From: Galbula dea
Lineage: Eukaryota; Chordata; Aves; Piciformes; Galbulidae
Assembly (NCBI GenBank): GCA_013399015.1
Contig: VWZX01002400.1
Span: 1,432,537 to 1,496,536 of the forward strand
Direction of reading: 5' to 3'
Length of the DNA stretch: 64,000 nt
The position numbers were made by a program, and so were the translations under genes. Of this stretch, positions 21,902 to 34,000 are shown piece after piece. The stretch's first letter is position 1. The number at the start of each line of letters is the position of its first letter. Below the pieces are notes generated by a model. It searched no databases. It had not been told where the DNA came from and worked only from the letters and a program-made list of their open reading frames with translations.

Positions 21902-24900
21902 TCAGGGCACCATGTTCCACCACTTGAAGCTGAAGGGCTTCCTGCGGACGTTGGTGCCGCAGTGGACATCCCCAGCGAGGACATGGTAGGAGTAGTAGTC
22001 ATCAATGAAGGTGCAGGTGAGGCCCAGGGGTTCCAGCAGAGCTCGTACCTTCTCCTCCAAGCAGCACTGCCCACCCACCATGGGTCCAAAGGGTTTGGGG
22101 ATGCCCAAATGTTTGCCCAGCACCAGCATGTTCACCTGCAGCCAGCCCAAAGATCAGTGTTTGTCACCCAAAAGGTGGTGTTTCCATCAAGTGTTGATGG
22201 ACAGAAGAGGAGCTGGAGGGGAGGAGGCTCTCACCATGTCTGGGAAGAAGGCATCTGCACGGGAGCCACTCAGGATGAAGAGCTGAGGGATGTCAATGAT
22301 GTCCTGCTCGCTCAGGCCGAGCTCCTGCTTCAGGAGGTTACGGTTCCAGTCGATGCAGCGCTGCAGAGAGGGGAGGACCTGCAATTGCCACCCCTGGCCA
22401 CCTCTCCCACCCAAAATCCCACACGTGGATCTCTGTGTGCCCCCTTACATCCTGTCCAGATCCTCATCCACTCCCTTGCATCTCATTCCATCCCTCTGAG
22501 CAACCTCCTGAATCCATCTCCAACCCGAGCAACCTCACTCCTTCAGTTTTGACACCTCTGCAGCCACCAGCCAGGGGGACCATGGGCTGGGAGAACCCCA
22601 GCACCCAAGGGTGCCTGGCTCCTTCATGGTTTCTCTTCTTGTCCACCTGCTTACATGCTGCATGCTGCAACTTGTGCCATGATTTCTTGCTCTTCCCCAG
22701 GATCTCCAGCATTCTCCCCACAGCCTGCAGTGGTGTGTAGGCAAGGAGAGCAAACCCACCCAGCTCCATGGCTGCAAAGATCTACCTGCACGTGCTGGTT
22801 GTCACTCTTCAAGGACACATCTGCCAGGATCTCATCGATGCTTCTCCTCTCTGTGCCCTTCAGCCCTAAGGGGGGTGGGAGCAGAGCAGTAAGGGACTCT
22901 GGGAAGGGGTCCTGGGAAGGGACCCTGGGAAGGGACCCTGGGAAGGCATCCTGGGGAAGGACTCTGGGAATGGACCCTAGGAAGGGACTCTGGGAAGGGA
23001 CTTTGGGAAAGGACACTGGGAAGGGACACTAGGAAGGGATCCTGGGAAGGGACCTTGGGAAGGGGTTCTGGGAATGGACCCTGAGAAGGGATTCTGCTAA
23101 GGGACACTGGGAAGGGATCCTGGAAGGGACTCTGGGAACGGACCTTGGGAAAGGACACTGGGAAGGGATTCTGGGAAGGGACCTTGGGAAAGGACACTAG
23201 GAAGGGACCCTGGAGAGGAACCCTAGTAATCCTCAGCATGCCACAGAGATGCCCTCACCCACTCTCTTACCAACAAGCTGCGTGGCATCACCATGACCCT
23301 GCCTCTGCTTCTCCTTGAAGAGCCTGTAGCAGGCGTTGGGGCTGGCCAAGAGGAGCCTGAAACCCTGCAGGACAGAGCCCAGGGGTCAGGGTTTGCTGTT
23401 GAGGAGACATTTTACCCCAAAATCCTGCTGAGAGACATTGTGCTGACCCCAAACCCAGCCCTAGGCATTACAGGGTGCACTGGATGTCACCCAGGGACCA
23501 GCTCTTACCCAGGAAGCATCACCCAGCCAACCCCAGGGGGGACAAGGAGGTTCCTAAAGGGCTTCTTTGGGGAATTGTGCTGAAGGCAGGAGCAGGGGTG
23601 GCTCTGGGGAGCAGTGCAGTACCTTCCTGTCAAAAGTGGGGACAAAGGTGAGGAATTCATCCACGTGGCCCACTGTCAGCCACTCCGAGTAGACCTCCAC
23701 CGGTGCCTGCACTTTCTGGGCATAAAGAAAGTCCCTGACCGCCTTGGACATGCGCCGGCCAGAGGTCCTGGGGAGGAGAGGAAGGAGGAAGCAGAGTGGC
23801 CAGCACACCCCTCACCATCATTGACCCCCAGCCTTCCTTCTGTGTGGCCAAGAAGGCCAAGAGCATCCTGGCTTGGATCAGCACTAGGGTGGCAGCAGGA
23901 CTAGGGCAGGGATTGGCCTCCTGGACTGGGCACTGAGGAGGTCACACCTCCAATCCTGGGGTCAGTTTTGGGCTCCTCTCTTCATGAAGGACACTGAGGT
24001 GCTGGAGTGTGTCCAGAGAAGGGCAAGGAAGGTGGGGAAGGGTCTAGAGCACAAGTGTTGTGAGGAGCAGCTGAGGGAACTGGGCTTGGTTAGCCTGGAG
24101 AAGGCTCAGGGGAGTCCTTCTCACTCTCTGCAACTCCCTGAGAGGAGGCTGGAGCCAGGTAGGGGTTGGTCTCTTCTCCCAAGGAGCAAGAGATAGGAGA
24201 AGAGGAAACAGCCTCAAGTTGTGCCAGGGGAAGTTTAGATATTGAGAACAATTTCTTCCCCAAAGGGTTGTCAAGGTTTGGCCCAGGCTGCCCAGGGCAG
24301 CGCTGGAGTCCCCATCCCTGGAGGGGTTTCAAAGCCCTGGAGATGTGATGCTGAGGGCCATGGTTTGGTGGTGACCTGGCAGTGGTAGTTCAATGGTTGG
24401 ACTTGATGATCTTAGAAGTATTTTCCAACCTTAATGGTTCTACAATCCCTCCCTGAACAGCAGGCCAAGGGAAGAAGATACTTCTGCACATCCCACCTTT
24501 ACAGGAAAGGGAGGGAAGAGGCTGGAGATAGTCAGAGCAGTAGATCCATTCTGTACTTTACTATCTATATACACTAGGTATGTTATGTACTGCTAGGTAC
24601 ATACACTGGATATCTTATATACTGCTAGGTGTATACACTAGATATCTTATATTCCATAGGTGTTATATGTACTAGTGTATATACACATATGTATATATAC
24701 ACATATACTATTATATACAAAGTATAAAATACTACATATAAATTTATACATTGCATTATCTATAATATAAAAATATTTACATAATACTATATAAAATACT
24801 ATATATACACATATATACTAAATTTATATCTATTACTATTTACACTACATATATTATAAACACTACATATTATATACCTTACTGTATCTAGATATTCTGT

Positions 24901-27900
24901 ATCTATTCTATGTCTATAATTACATACTATATATTACATATATCTGCTATAGATGTGTTATACCCACTCACAGTCTATATCCATACACACCTATATTATA
25001 TACTAATATATACCTCTGTCATGCAGTAAAACTCACTCCTGTGATGCATTCAGATCTCTCTAGGCCATCTCTCTCTCTAGGCACTTGCCCATCACCTCCC
25101 TCACTCTCTCTGGGCACCTTTGGCTTTCATTTCCCCCACCCTGCTGAGTCTCAGATCTCTCCTGACTCAGCACTTTGCAGGGGGTGAAGTTTTCTTAGAC
25201 AGCCACCAGCAGGCTGGGAAAACATTAATTAACCTTCTAGTAATAAGAGATAATTACCATCCCAGGCAGGCAGGGAAAATGCCATTTCCTCCCTGCTAGA
25301 ACCAAAGCAAGCCCCTGGCTCTCAGTGGGGCTGGGGTGGGAGCATCCCATTTGTTCTCCAGGATTGATCCCCGTCTGGATTTGTCCCTGTTGTTATTGCT
25401 CTAGGAAAATGCCCTCCTTTGTGGAGGCTTTTTGCAGGGCTCTGTTGTTCCTGCAGGGCTGCCTAGCACTGCTTGCCCACAGCAAAACAATTTCCAGTCC
25501 TTCAGGATTTGACCCTTTCCTGGATGTCCCTGCTTTTCCTTTTAGGAGGAGTGAAAGGGGTTGGAAAAAATAATAAATAGCCTGGATGCTGATGGTATTG
25601 TAGGAGAGGAGCAAAAGCACCAGCAGCTTGGGAGGGAGTAAAACTGGGAGCAGCAGGAGGACTTTGGAGAGGATGAGGAAATGCTGATGGAGTTTGCAGG
25701 TTAAATCTGGGACTTAGTGGCTTCCAAATTCCCATTTCAAAGGGAGCCAGCCCCAAATCCCCTGTCCAAAGGGAGCAGGCCTTTCTCCCACAGTGGGGCT
25801 GGTGCTTCCCCACATCCCAGGGGAAGGGTTTGAGCCCCTCAGCATCTCACCAAGGCAGGGGGCTGCCGATCAGGATGCGGCCCAAAGGATATTCCTTCCC
25901 TCCTACCGTCACCGGGGGGCTGACATCCAGGTTGCCGAAGGAGTCGAGGCTGTTGACGACTGTCCCAGGGGGTTCCCGGGTCACATAGCCAAAATCAGGG
26001 CCCTAGGGAAGCAGGGAGTGCTCATGGGGATCCCCCTGGGCTGGGGGAGGTTTTTTGGGGGGGAGGTGGGAAGAAAAAGGGAGGTTGGCAAAGTGATGAC
26101 ACACCAGGATCTTCTTAAAAGCAAAATCCTTCAAGCCTCTGTTCCTGGGTGAGTCAAAGACAACAGGAAAGGTCTTGTGTGGTGCCTCCACATAGCCAAA
26201 CTCCAGCTCATCCTGTTAGGGGAAGAAGAAGGCAAGTAGAAGGAGGAAGAGGAGGAAGGCTCCTGGCAGGGTGAGGGCTATCTCATGAGGAGTGCAGTGA
26301 GGGTGGAGCAGGAAATGGGGCAAACCTGGCAAAACCTGGCTGCTGCCCTTAACCCCAAAAGAGACAACTGCCTTGCTCTCCTGGGGGGTGACATCCTAAC
26401 ACTCCACCCCACGGCATGGGTCACCCCCAGGAGAGAAAACATGTGGCCACAACGGGCAGGGAAGCAGGGCAGGGATGCAAGGGCTCGGGTATACTGTGGG
26501 AAGCACATGGCATGTCCAGCCCTGTTCTCCTTACAATGGGGACCCTCTTGCAATGCCCTACAGGGTCTCTGTTAAAGTGGGGACCCTCTTGTAATGCCCC
26601 ATGTGGTCCCTCTCACAGTGGGAACCCCTCTGCAAAGCTCCACAGGGTCTCTTTTGCAATTTCCCATGGGCTCCCTCTTGCAATGGGGACCCTTTTGCAA
26701 TGAGGTCCCTCTCAAAATGCCCCACCAGGTCCCTCTTGCAGTGGCACCCCCTTTGCAATCTCCTGTAGGGTCCCTCTTGCAGTATGGAACCTCTTGTAAA
26801 GCCCCACTGGGTCTCTTCTGCAGTGAGGTTCCTCTTGCAGTGACCTGTTGAGTCTCTGGACAACCTCCCTGTCTCTGCCTGCTGCCACCACCAGCAGCAA
26901 TTCCCCAGCCTTTAGTTTCCAGTTGCCCAGGTCACCTCTTAGCATCTTCCCCAAGCAACTCAGCTAGTCCCTCCTGGGGGTGTCAGCAATGGGGGTGACA
27001 CCCTACAGGCCCCAGGCCCCTGTAAGGGACCAGGAGAAGAATGTATGCCAAGCCTCAGTGGATGACCTGGATCCAGCGGTCGCTGCGGGTTTCCACCTCC
27101 GAGCAGATGGTCAGCTTGCAGTTGGCTTTCTTCAGCAGGCCACGGAGTCCTTCCAGAAAGATCTCGTTGGGGTCTGAGCCCCACTGGATGCTAGAGAGAG
27201 AGGAAAGAGTGAAGGCTGCAAAGTGGAATCAGGAGAAACACCCAGGACCCCAAGCATGCAGCCCATTCCTGAAGGTGCTAGGCAATAATCCTGCCTGAGG
27301 TGAGCTCCTGCAGAAGGTCTTCCAGCCTTTCTCCTTGGGGTGGCAATGAGAGCAGCAGTGCCAACAGGCTCCCCACATGACTGCTGCCTCCAGTAGAGCA
27401 TGCCTCACCCTCCAGCAGCTCCAAACCTTCTCCTTGGAGAGTCCTCCACAAGACAGAAGAGCTATGGGATGACATCCCTCTTACCTGCAGACAAAAACCT
27501 CCAGAGGCTGCTGGGTGTTGGGGGTCATGATCCAAGGTGCCACACGGAACACCACGGTGTCGGTGAAGATCGGTGTGCCCGGTGAGTTCTGCCAGGAGAA
27601 GTACCACCAAGGTCAAAAACTCCACCACTGGGGGACTTTGCAGGGGACAAGGTAAACCCAACACACCTTATGGGGGGCTTCCAGCAAGCTGGCACTGAAG
27701 GAAACCAACCCAGAGAAGCCCAGGTCAGGGAAAGCCAAGCCTTCAACGTAGAAGGTGTTTTCTCCATTGCCAACGTGGTCCAGCACGTAGGAGAGCTTCT
27801 CCGGCCCCAGCACGGGTTTGTAGTGGGGACGTGAGTCACTCCCTGGGGAAACACCAAAATACCCAACCCAAGATAAGGTGACCAACCTGTCCACCAGGCT

Positions 27901-30900
27901 GGAAGGAAGCACCCAGCAAGGAGGTGGCTGATGCCATGTTGGTCTACAGAGGAATGGGCGTGACTTCTCCTCTCCGGAGAGCACACTTGATCTTCCTCCT
28001 ACAAAGAGGACTCTATACCCTCAGGTCCAACCCTTTCAAGGTGCATGGCTTGAGTTAAGCATCTAATGATATCCTTGGGTTCCCTGACCTGATTTTCAGC
28101 GAGGAGCTGCTGGGGATCCAGCCACTAGGGTTCAAAGGCAAAGGCAAAACGAGATTGGGCTGCTTTGGCTACTGGGTCATTGCCTGCACCCAAAAAGGTG
28201 CCAGGAGCCATGTGGGTGTTATCCCTTCCCTGGGAATGTCAACATTTCAACAGCCTTGTTGACAAAAGCCTTTCTGATGTCCTTCTTCCCTTGATTTTTC
28301 CCATATAAGTCATCTTCTGAAGAGCAGAGGAGCTTTAGGGGATAGATGAGCATTTCCAGCAACTGGAGGTGCCCAGCCTTTAGATATGGTGGACACAAAA
28401 GTGGGGTTCGTCCACCTCGAGGTGACATGGGAGGGAGAAGGGAATGGAGGGAGGGAAGGGAAGAGAAAGGAGGGGGAGGGAGGAAGAGAGGGAGGGAGGA
28501 AGGAAGGAATAAGGAAAGGGAGGGAGGGGGAGAGGGAGGAGGAATACTACTCACGGATAGCATGGAAAACTCGGACCTTGTCGGCGTCCGACTCGGGGAC
28601 GTGCAGCACCACCTGGTACTCAGCAAAGATAGCGCTGGGGCCCTGAGTGCGCAGCAGCATGACAGACATGTCCTGAAGGTCTATGGTGGAGACAGAGGCC
28701 ATGGAGAGAAGGGGTGGAGGTGTTGCAAGTGGGAAATGTCCCAGGAAAACTTTTTAGGTCCCTTCATGCTGCAGAGGTCACCTTACCTGCAGTGGTCCTT
28801 ATGTCCACCTGACCGCTGTCCATCCCCTGTGCGCCAGGGCTGTCCCGGTCACAGTTGACCAGCAACACAGCACCTTGGCCATCTGGACCCCACGTCCACT
28901 TGGCCTGGAGGAGAAGCATCCAAAGGAGACAGAGGCAAGATTTTTTTCCCCCATCCCAGCCTCCTCCTGGACCAGGGAAAACCCCCACCACCATGGCCAC
29001 GCTTGGAGGACAACCAACAACATGCAGTCAAGGTTGGTAGGGAGAGAGCAGTGATGTTTTCAAGCAACTCGATTTCCTAACCTCAGCTTCTAGCAGGGCC
29101 AGCAAAGACTATTTCAAGGAGATCTTATCTTCTAAGAAGCCAGGCCTCATCTGGACAACAGTCTGCCATTTCTAGAAATGCATCTCATCTGGAAGTACAA
29201 TTTACCCTGCAATAATTTGGCTGCAGCTAATGACCCAGCTGGAAGTGCTTGGGAATATGCAGATTTGTTGCCAAAGGGGTAAATCTTTTGCTGTTTGCCA
29301 AACTTGGGGTTGACTCATTTAGTGACATGCTTCAAGTCCATAAAAAGGGGGGNTGTGTTTTCTCCTGTATGATCCTTGGGGCTGGACAGGTAAGACAGGA
29401 GATTTTGGCATGGAATAAGTCAATGAAGTCTTTTCCTCCTTCAATTAGTAGGTTGAGAATTTGCTGTGGTGTCTTCTCTTGTTGATACACCAGTGGCACT
29501 GCCCAAGTCCCTTTCCCTCCTGGAGATTTTTGGGGAAGAGACTGCAAATGCAGCAGTTGACCTCCCCTCCACCCCTTCCAGCAAAGCTTCTCATTACCTT
29601 GTCCTTCCCTTTGCTCTTCACTCTACCACTGCGGCTCAAGTCCACGTCCAGGGATAGCTCTGAAACATCAGGAGAGAAAAGGATGTCACCTGCTAGGGGA
29701 AGGAGCTCTTGGTGGCATTTTGGCCTTGTCCTCAGCATGAGTCACCCAACACCAACCCCACCCTCAGGTCCCAAACCTGCTCCAGACCCAGTGTCTCCAA
29801 CAAGGAGTCAATAAAAAAGCCAACACACAGGGGTTTGTTCATGGCTCTCCCCTTTTGGTCTCCAGCTCTCTTCTCCCATCTTGGTTCCCTGGAGCAGGGG
29901 CACATCCACTTCATGCCATACTTAGTGTTTTCACCAATTTCATGTTTTCTCTGCTGCTGAAACCCAGTGGAGATATGGAAGTGTTCTCACCACGAGTGAG
30001 TGGACACCTCAATAATCACTAAGCTTGACACAATGTTCAGGAGGGACTTTCCCTTACAGAGCTCTTCTTGGCTCTGCTTCCACAGCAATACAGTGGATGT
30101 TTACCAGTGACTTCTTCTAAACCCTACCTAAATCTATATTAAGCCTGTCTTAACAGAGAAACCCCTCCAAGTGGGCTCTCTGGCACATGGAAAACACAAG
30201 CACTGAAGCAGAGCTCGTCCTTCTCCTTGAGGAGAGAGGAGACCATGGAGAAGTTGGAAGTGAAGCTCTAAGCAAGTGAAGAGCATTTGGAAGGCAAAAG
30301 CCCTGAGGAGAGCAATGCCCATCAGTGGTGGGACGTGAGAAACCATCAGTCTCTTCAGGTGCAATTTTGGGAGGCATATGCATGAGTTAAGGACACAGGT
30401 CTGTCATGTAAAGGCTTCAGAAAATCCCAAATTTAGGGTAATTAATCCATTCAAGCAGAAGGCTGCATCCAGACTGGTTGTCTAGACTCCCTTTGTAGTC
30501 AGAGGAGGAAAATAGGCATTTCAAGGGAATGATTCATCTCATCCTAAACTTCTAAAATAGGTCAGACAACTCCACTTGGGTGCCTGGTTCTCCCTAGCAG
30601 CAGCAGCAGAGGTTGAGGAGGGGGACACCAGCCCAAAGCTGGCTGAGATGGTCTCCTCTGGATCCTCTTCTGCCAACGCAATCGCCTTGGCAAGCGGAGG
30701 AGGATGCTCGGTGTGTGTGTGTTGGGTGGGGACCCAGCCCAGCCTCTGTCTTTTTTGCACCATATAAGGCAGCCTAATAACATTTTAATTGTTTCCCTCT
30801 TGCTTGTCAGCATCAGTCAACACCCAAACCTTCCTGGCACATTGCAGATGGGCAGCCCCCACCCCCCACTTAACTCTCATCCCAGGAACCCACCTAGACC

Positions 30901-33900
30901 TTGGCATCCAAAGGGTTGGCTGGGTTGGGACAAGCGTTGCCGTGCTACCTACCTACACAGGTGAGGTACAACCAGGCCACTGCAAGCTCATTGCCTTCCT
31001 GTCCATAGTAGGAAATCTTGACCTGTGAAGACATCACCAGATCATGACCCCAGTCCTGTGTCCCAGCATGCTGAGTAGGTTCTTTCTACTTCTTGGGTTG
31101 ACCAACCAGCACTACACAACTTCTTGGAGAGCTCATCCAAGCCATTCCCTAGTAATCATAGTTCTCTTGAACCATTTCTGCTTGCTTCAGCATAAAAATA
31201 GGCATGAAAAAATACCCCAAAAAGCCAAGGCTGCAGAATTATTGCTGCCTGGAGTTCCTGACATCTGCTTTTGTAACCACAGCTATCTTATCTTCAGGGC
31301 ACGAGTAAGTTCTCCTTCTCCTTCTTAGTTTCATTTTTCATACCCAATAGTTACACAAGTATCTTGAAGTTAGAGTTCTCTCCACAGAAGTCTGAAGTCA
31401 GAACTACCTAGAAGTGCTGGAACCTCCCCATAGCCCTTCCCTCTTTCCTAGAAATCTTGGCCTCTTTTTCCACTTTAAGTGACTAAAATCAACCAACCTT
31501 ATTGTCATTGACACTCTTGCTGGTGACATCAATGGTCACCACCACCTCTATGTCAGGATCCAGAGGCCACCTGGAGTTAATCATGGGTTTTGTCATGGGG
31601 TCATGGATGATGTGGACTGTAACAGCCGAGGTGGCATGGACATCAAAGGACGTGGCAGCCTTGGGGGTGGATCTGAAACAGAGAGCAGTCTTGGCTTAGA
31701 GACCAAGGTGTCCCTCCAGTTCTCCACTGTGGAGCCAGCTACTGGAAGCCTGGAATTCAAATCCAGCCTTAACTGGGTGGAAAGGAGTCAGAAGCCATCT
31801 TCAGGTGATGAAAGGCAGGTCTGAGTTTTATATGTACTATCCCTGTGGTGGTGTTGAGCAAGCAGAACTCCCACTGGAGCCTCGGCACGTCCGCCCATGG
31901 CTAAGCCTAGATTGGGAATCCCTGAGCTTTGAGCATCCACAACAGCAAGAAAACCTCTAAAACTTCAACAACCCAAAAGAAAACCCCAACAAAGGGCCAG
32001 CACAACTGTTGATGTCAACCATCTGGGGAGATGGTTATCCCAGGACCATACCCTGACCTGAGGGATGTCCAGACTGGAGCAGAGCCTGCATCTGAGCATG
32101 GTGAACCCGCACCCCACCTGCGTGACATCTCTCACCTTTGAAGTGCTTCCTACCTGCTCATTACAGCCCCAGAACCTCCATCCCTAGGAGCATTAGTGCT
32201 CCAACCTGTCTGCCATCAAGAGCCAGCTTCCTTGGCCACACATGAAAAGGGACAGGGTGGTAAATTTTAACAGTGAGAACAACCAAAAAAAAAAAGCAAC
32301 AAACATAAAACCCAAACAAAAAAACCCCAAATAAATCTCTTCAGAGATGTATTCTTGACATTGCTCTTGGCTTGGGATCCCTGGTGCCTGCAGCAGCTTG
32401 TAAGGGGAGGTTAAAGTGTCATGTCTCTTGTCACCCTTCAGATTTAACATCTTGGGATGTCATAAATCCACCTGCACGCTGCTGCACGCTGTGACTTCTC
32501 AAATCTGGGTCTATTTGCCCTCACACCTCAGCATCGCTACTAGCTTCCCACTGGGCTCCTTTCTGTGCTCCAAACCAGCTCAAACCACAGCCAAAGCTTG
32601 ATGCATCCATCACCAGAATGAGGCCTGTGTTGTCCAGGAACAAAATGATTCCATTTTTTTTTCAGTTGAAAGAACATCCATCATCAGCTTTTTTGGACTA
32701 AAGCTCAACTTGGTGACCAAGAAGCCAAATTTTGGGGCTGGGGCTCCGTGTTTAAATGGGACTGAGCTTGGTTTGAGTCCAACTCTAGGAAAAAAGAAAT
32801 GCAGATAATAGGTTTTACCTAGTTCTATCTGGCCAAGAGTAAAACTAATCCTTTTTTAGGGCAGCTAAAGCAGAATCCAAAGCCTTTTGGGGGGACAGTG
32901 GCATGTCCTGGCCTAGCTCCAGCACACAAGCCCAATAATTGCTCCAGATGCGATGCTGACTGGCTTGTCCTGCAGCCTCTATCATTATAAATGTAATGTA
33001 TTAAATAATGACAAGGTAACAGGAGGGTAAACACATCCTCCTATCTGCCTCATAAAGCAACCCTCACATTTCATGCTGGAAAGATCTCTTTGGGTGGAAT
33101 CTCCCCTGCAAACCCACCACCACTGGATTTTTTAACTGCCTGAGCCACCCATATTTTCATCTTTCCCCTATTTTAGCTCTGGTCAAGTTGCTCATCTTGA
33201 ATTGCTCTTGCTTAATGTTTTCAGAGCCAGAAATAGATCCCACTCAGGCAGGGTGTGCATGGGCTTTGCCTGCACATTGTCACGGCTCGGCCACGCTTCG
33301 ACGCTTCACATTGGCCACAGAGGATGTCCCTCCTTTGGGTGCAGCTCCCTGGGAACATCATCCCCTACACCAGATCCAACAGGATATGTCCCTCCTTTGG
33401 GTGCAGCTCCCTAGGAACATCATCCCCTACACCAGATCCAACAGGACATGTCCCTCCTTTGGGTGCAGCTCCCTGTGGAACATCATCCCCTACACCAGAT
33501 CCAACAGGATATATCCCTTCTTTGGGTGCAGCTCCCTAGGAAAACCATCCCCTACACCAGATTCAACAGGACATGTCCCTCCTTTGGGTGCAGCTCCCTA
33601 TGGAACATCATCCCCTACACCAGATCCAACAGGACATGTTCCCCCATGCAGCAAACACCAGCTCACCAAATGTTTGGGTGAACTCTTGACGTAAGCTCAA
33701 AACAAGCTCTGATTTTCCTCCCATTTCTCCTCCAAACAAGGAGTAAAGCCAAGGTTGGGGTCCCCCAAACCCCACCAGTCCTATGGAAACAGTGGGGACA
33801 GCCCAAGCCCAAGCCTTACCGACGCATATCGAGGAAGACCTCTGTCCCCAGGATGCAGACGCTGTAGGTGGCGTGCCTGGTGGACATCTGCACGACGTGC

Positions 33901-33911
33901 CGCTGGGGCAT
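21902..33911 (-). CDS. PADI1: Peptidylarginine deiminase, PADI1-like, 16 exons
   Basis: Minus-strand exons, 1 to 16: 33820-33911, 31498-31672, 30953-31022, 29598-29659, 28787-28904, 28555-28680, 27667-27842, 27485-27588, 27067-27190, 26105-26212, 25851-26002, 23623-23767, 23271-23364, 22786-22865, 22235-22360, 21902-22135. Total 1986 nt, 661 aa. All boundaries are GT-AG and in frame. It starts MPQRHVVQMSTRHATYSVCI. Catalytic residues: D350 (WIQ-DELEFGY), H470/D472 (VGHVDEF), C643 (HCGTNVRRKPF). The Ca-site motif VLLVNCDRDSP is intact and the end is KWWNMVP. Paralog choice: middle position opposite PADI2, plus FGNLDVSPPVTVGG, RNRGLKDF and a GSDPNEIFLEGL insert in exon 9, which parallel human PADI1. 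Role from family knowledge: Ca-dependent citrullination, epithelial in mammals. Bird expression cannot be read from the sequence. Confidence 0.92.
22890..23220. repeat. 13-bp minisatellite in PADI1-like intron 13
   Basis: About twenty-five units of GGGAAGGGACCCT with A/T and C/T variation. It lies between exon 14 (22786-22865) and exon 13 (23271-23364) and nearly fills the intron. Confidence 0.9.
23842..24448 (+). mobile_element. CR1 LINE fragment in PADI1-like intron 11
   Basis: CR1 3' region, plus strand, antisense to the gene: AKKAKSILAWISTRVAAGLG, then VQRRARKVGKGLEHKCCEEQ. It is very close to the elements at 5245, 38688 and 48553 and ends near GGTTCTACAATC. Confidence 0.88.
24540..25020. 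repeat. TATA-rich low-complexity tract in PADI1-like intron 11
   Basis: TATATACAC, ATACTATATA and similar AT microsatellite over about 480 bp. No coding potential. Confidence 0.85.
26510..26870. repeat. Degenerate minisatellite in PADI1-like intron 9
   Basis: Repeats of CTTGCAATGGGGACCCT with GCCCCA(C/T)(A/G)GGGTC spacers, between exon 10 (26105-26212) and exon 9 (27067-27190). Frames on both strands through it are artefacts. Confidence 0.75.
28430..28545. repeat. GGGAGGAA purine tract in PADI1-like intron 6
   Basis: Plus-strand GGAGGGAGGAAGAGAGGGAG-type sequence. On the transcribed minus strand it is a long polypyrimidine run starting just after the exon 6 donor. Confidence 0.85.
29041..29590. 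other. PADI1-like intron 4, unique sequence with one ambiguous base
   Basis: Intron between exon 5 (28787-28904) and exon 4 (29598-29659). It carries an N at 29353 within a G-run, probably a base-call ambiguity. Nothing else recognised. Confidence 0.5.
29660..30952. other. PADI1-like intron 3, no further feature seen
   Basis: About 1.3 kb of unique intronic sequence. No CR1, array or exon recognised. Confidence 0.5.
33310..33655. repeat. 62-bp tandem array in PADI1-like intron 1
   Basis: Five near-identical units of 62-63 bp containing CCTTTGGGTGCAGCTCCCT, CATCATCCCCTACACCAGAT and CCAACAGGA. The 62-63 bp period shifts frame each unit, which explains three overlapping repetitive plus-strand frames. 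Confidence 0.92.
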
Positions 33912-33993
33912 GATGTGCCACGGACTGCTACCTTACCCGGAGGAAGCTGCTGCCTGGCTTTGCAGGTAAACCAGCAGGACTGGATTAAAAGGC

Positions 33994-34000
33994 AGGGGAA
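33994..34000 (-). promoter_or_regulatory. PADI1: Weak TATA-like element upstream of the PADI1-like gene
   Basis: TTTTAAT on the minus strand about 85 bp before the ATG. Position is plausible but the match is weak. Confidence 0.25.

Noticed and set aside
33188..33694. Repetitive 168-aa plus-strand frame in PADI1-like intron 1
   Set aside because: Generated by the 62-bp tandem array; the period is not a multiple of three and three frames show the same peptide, as expected from a repeat rather than a gene.
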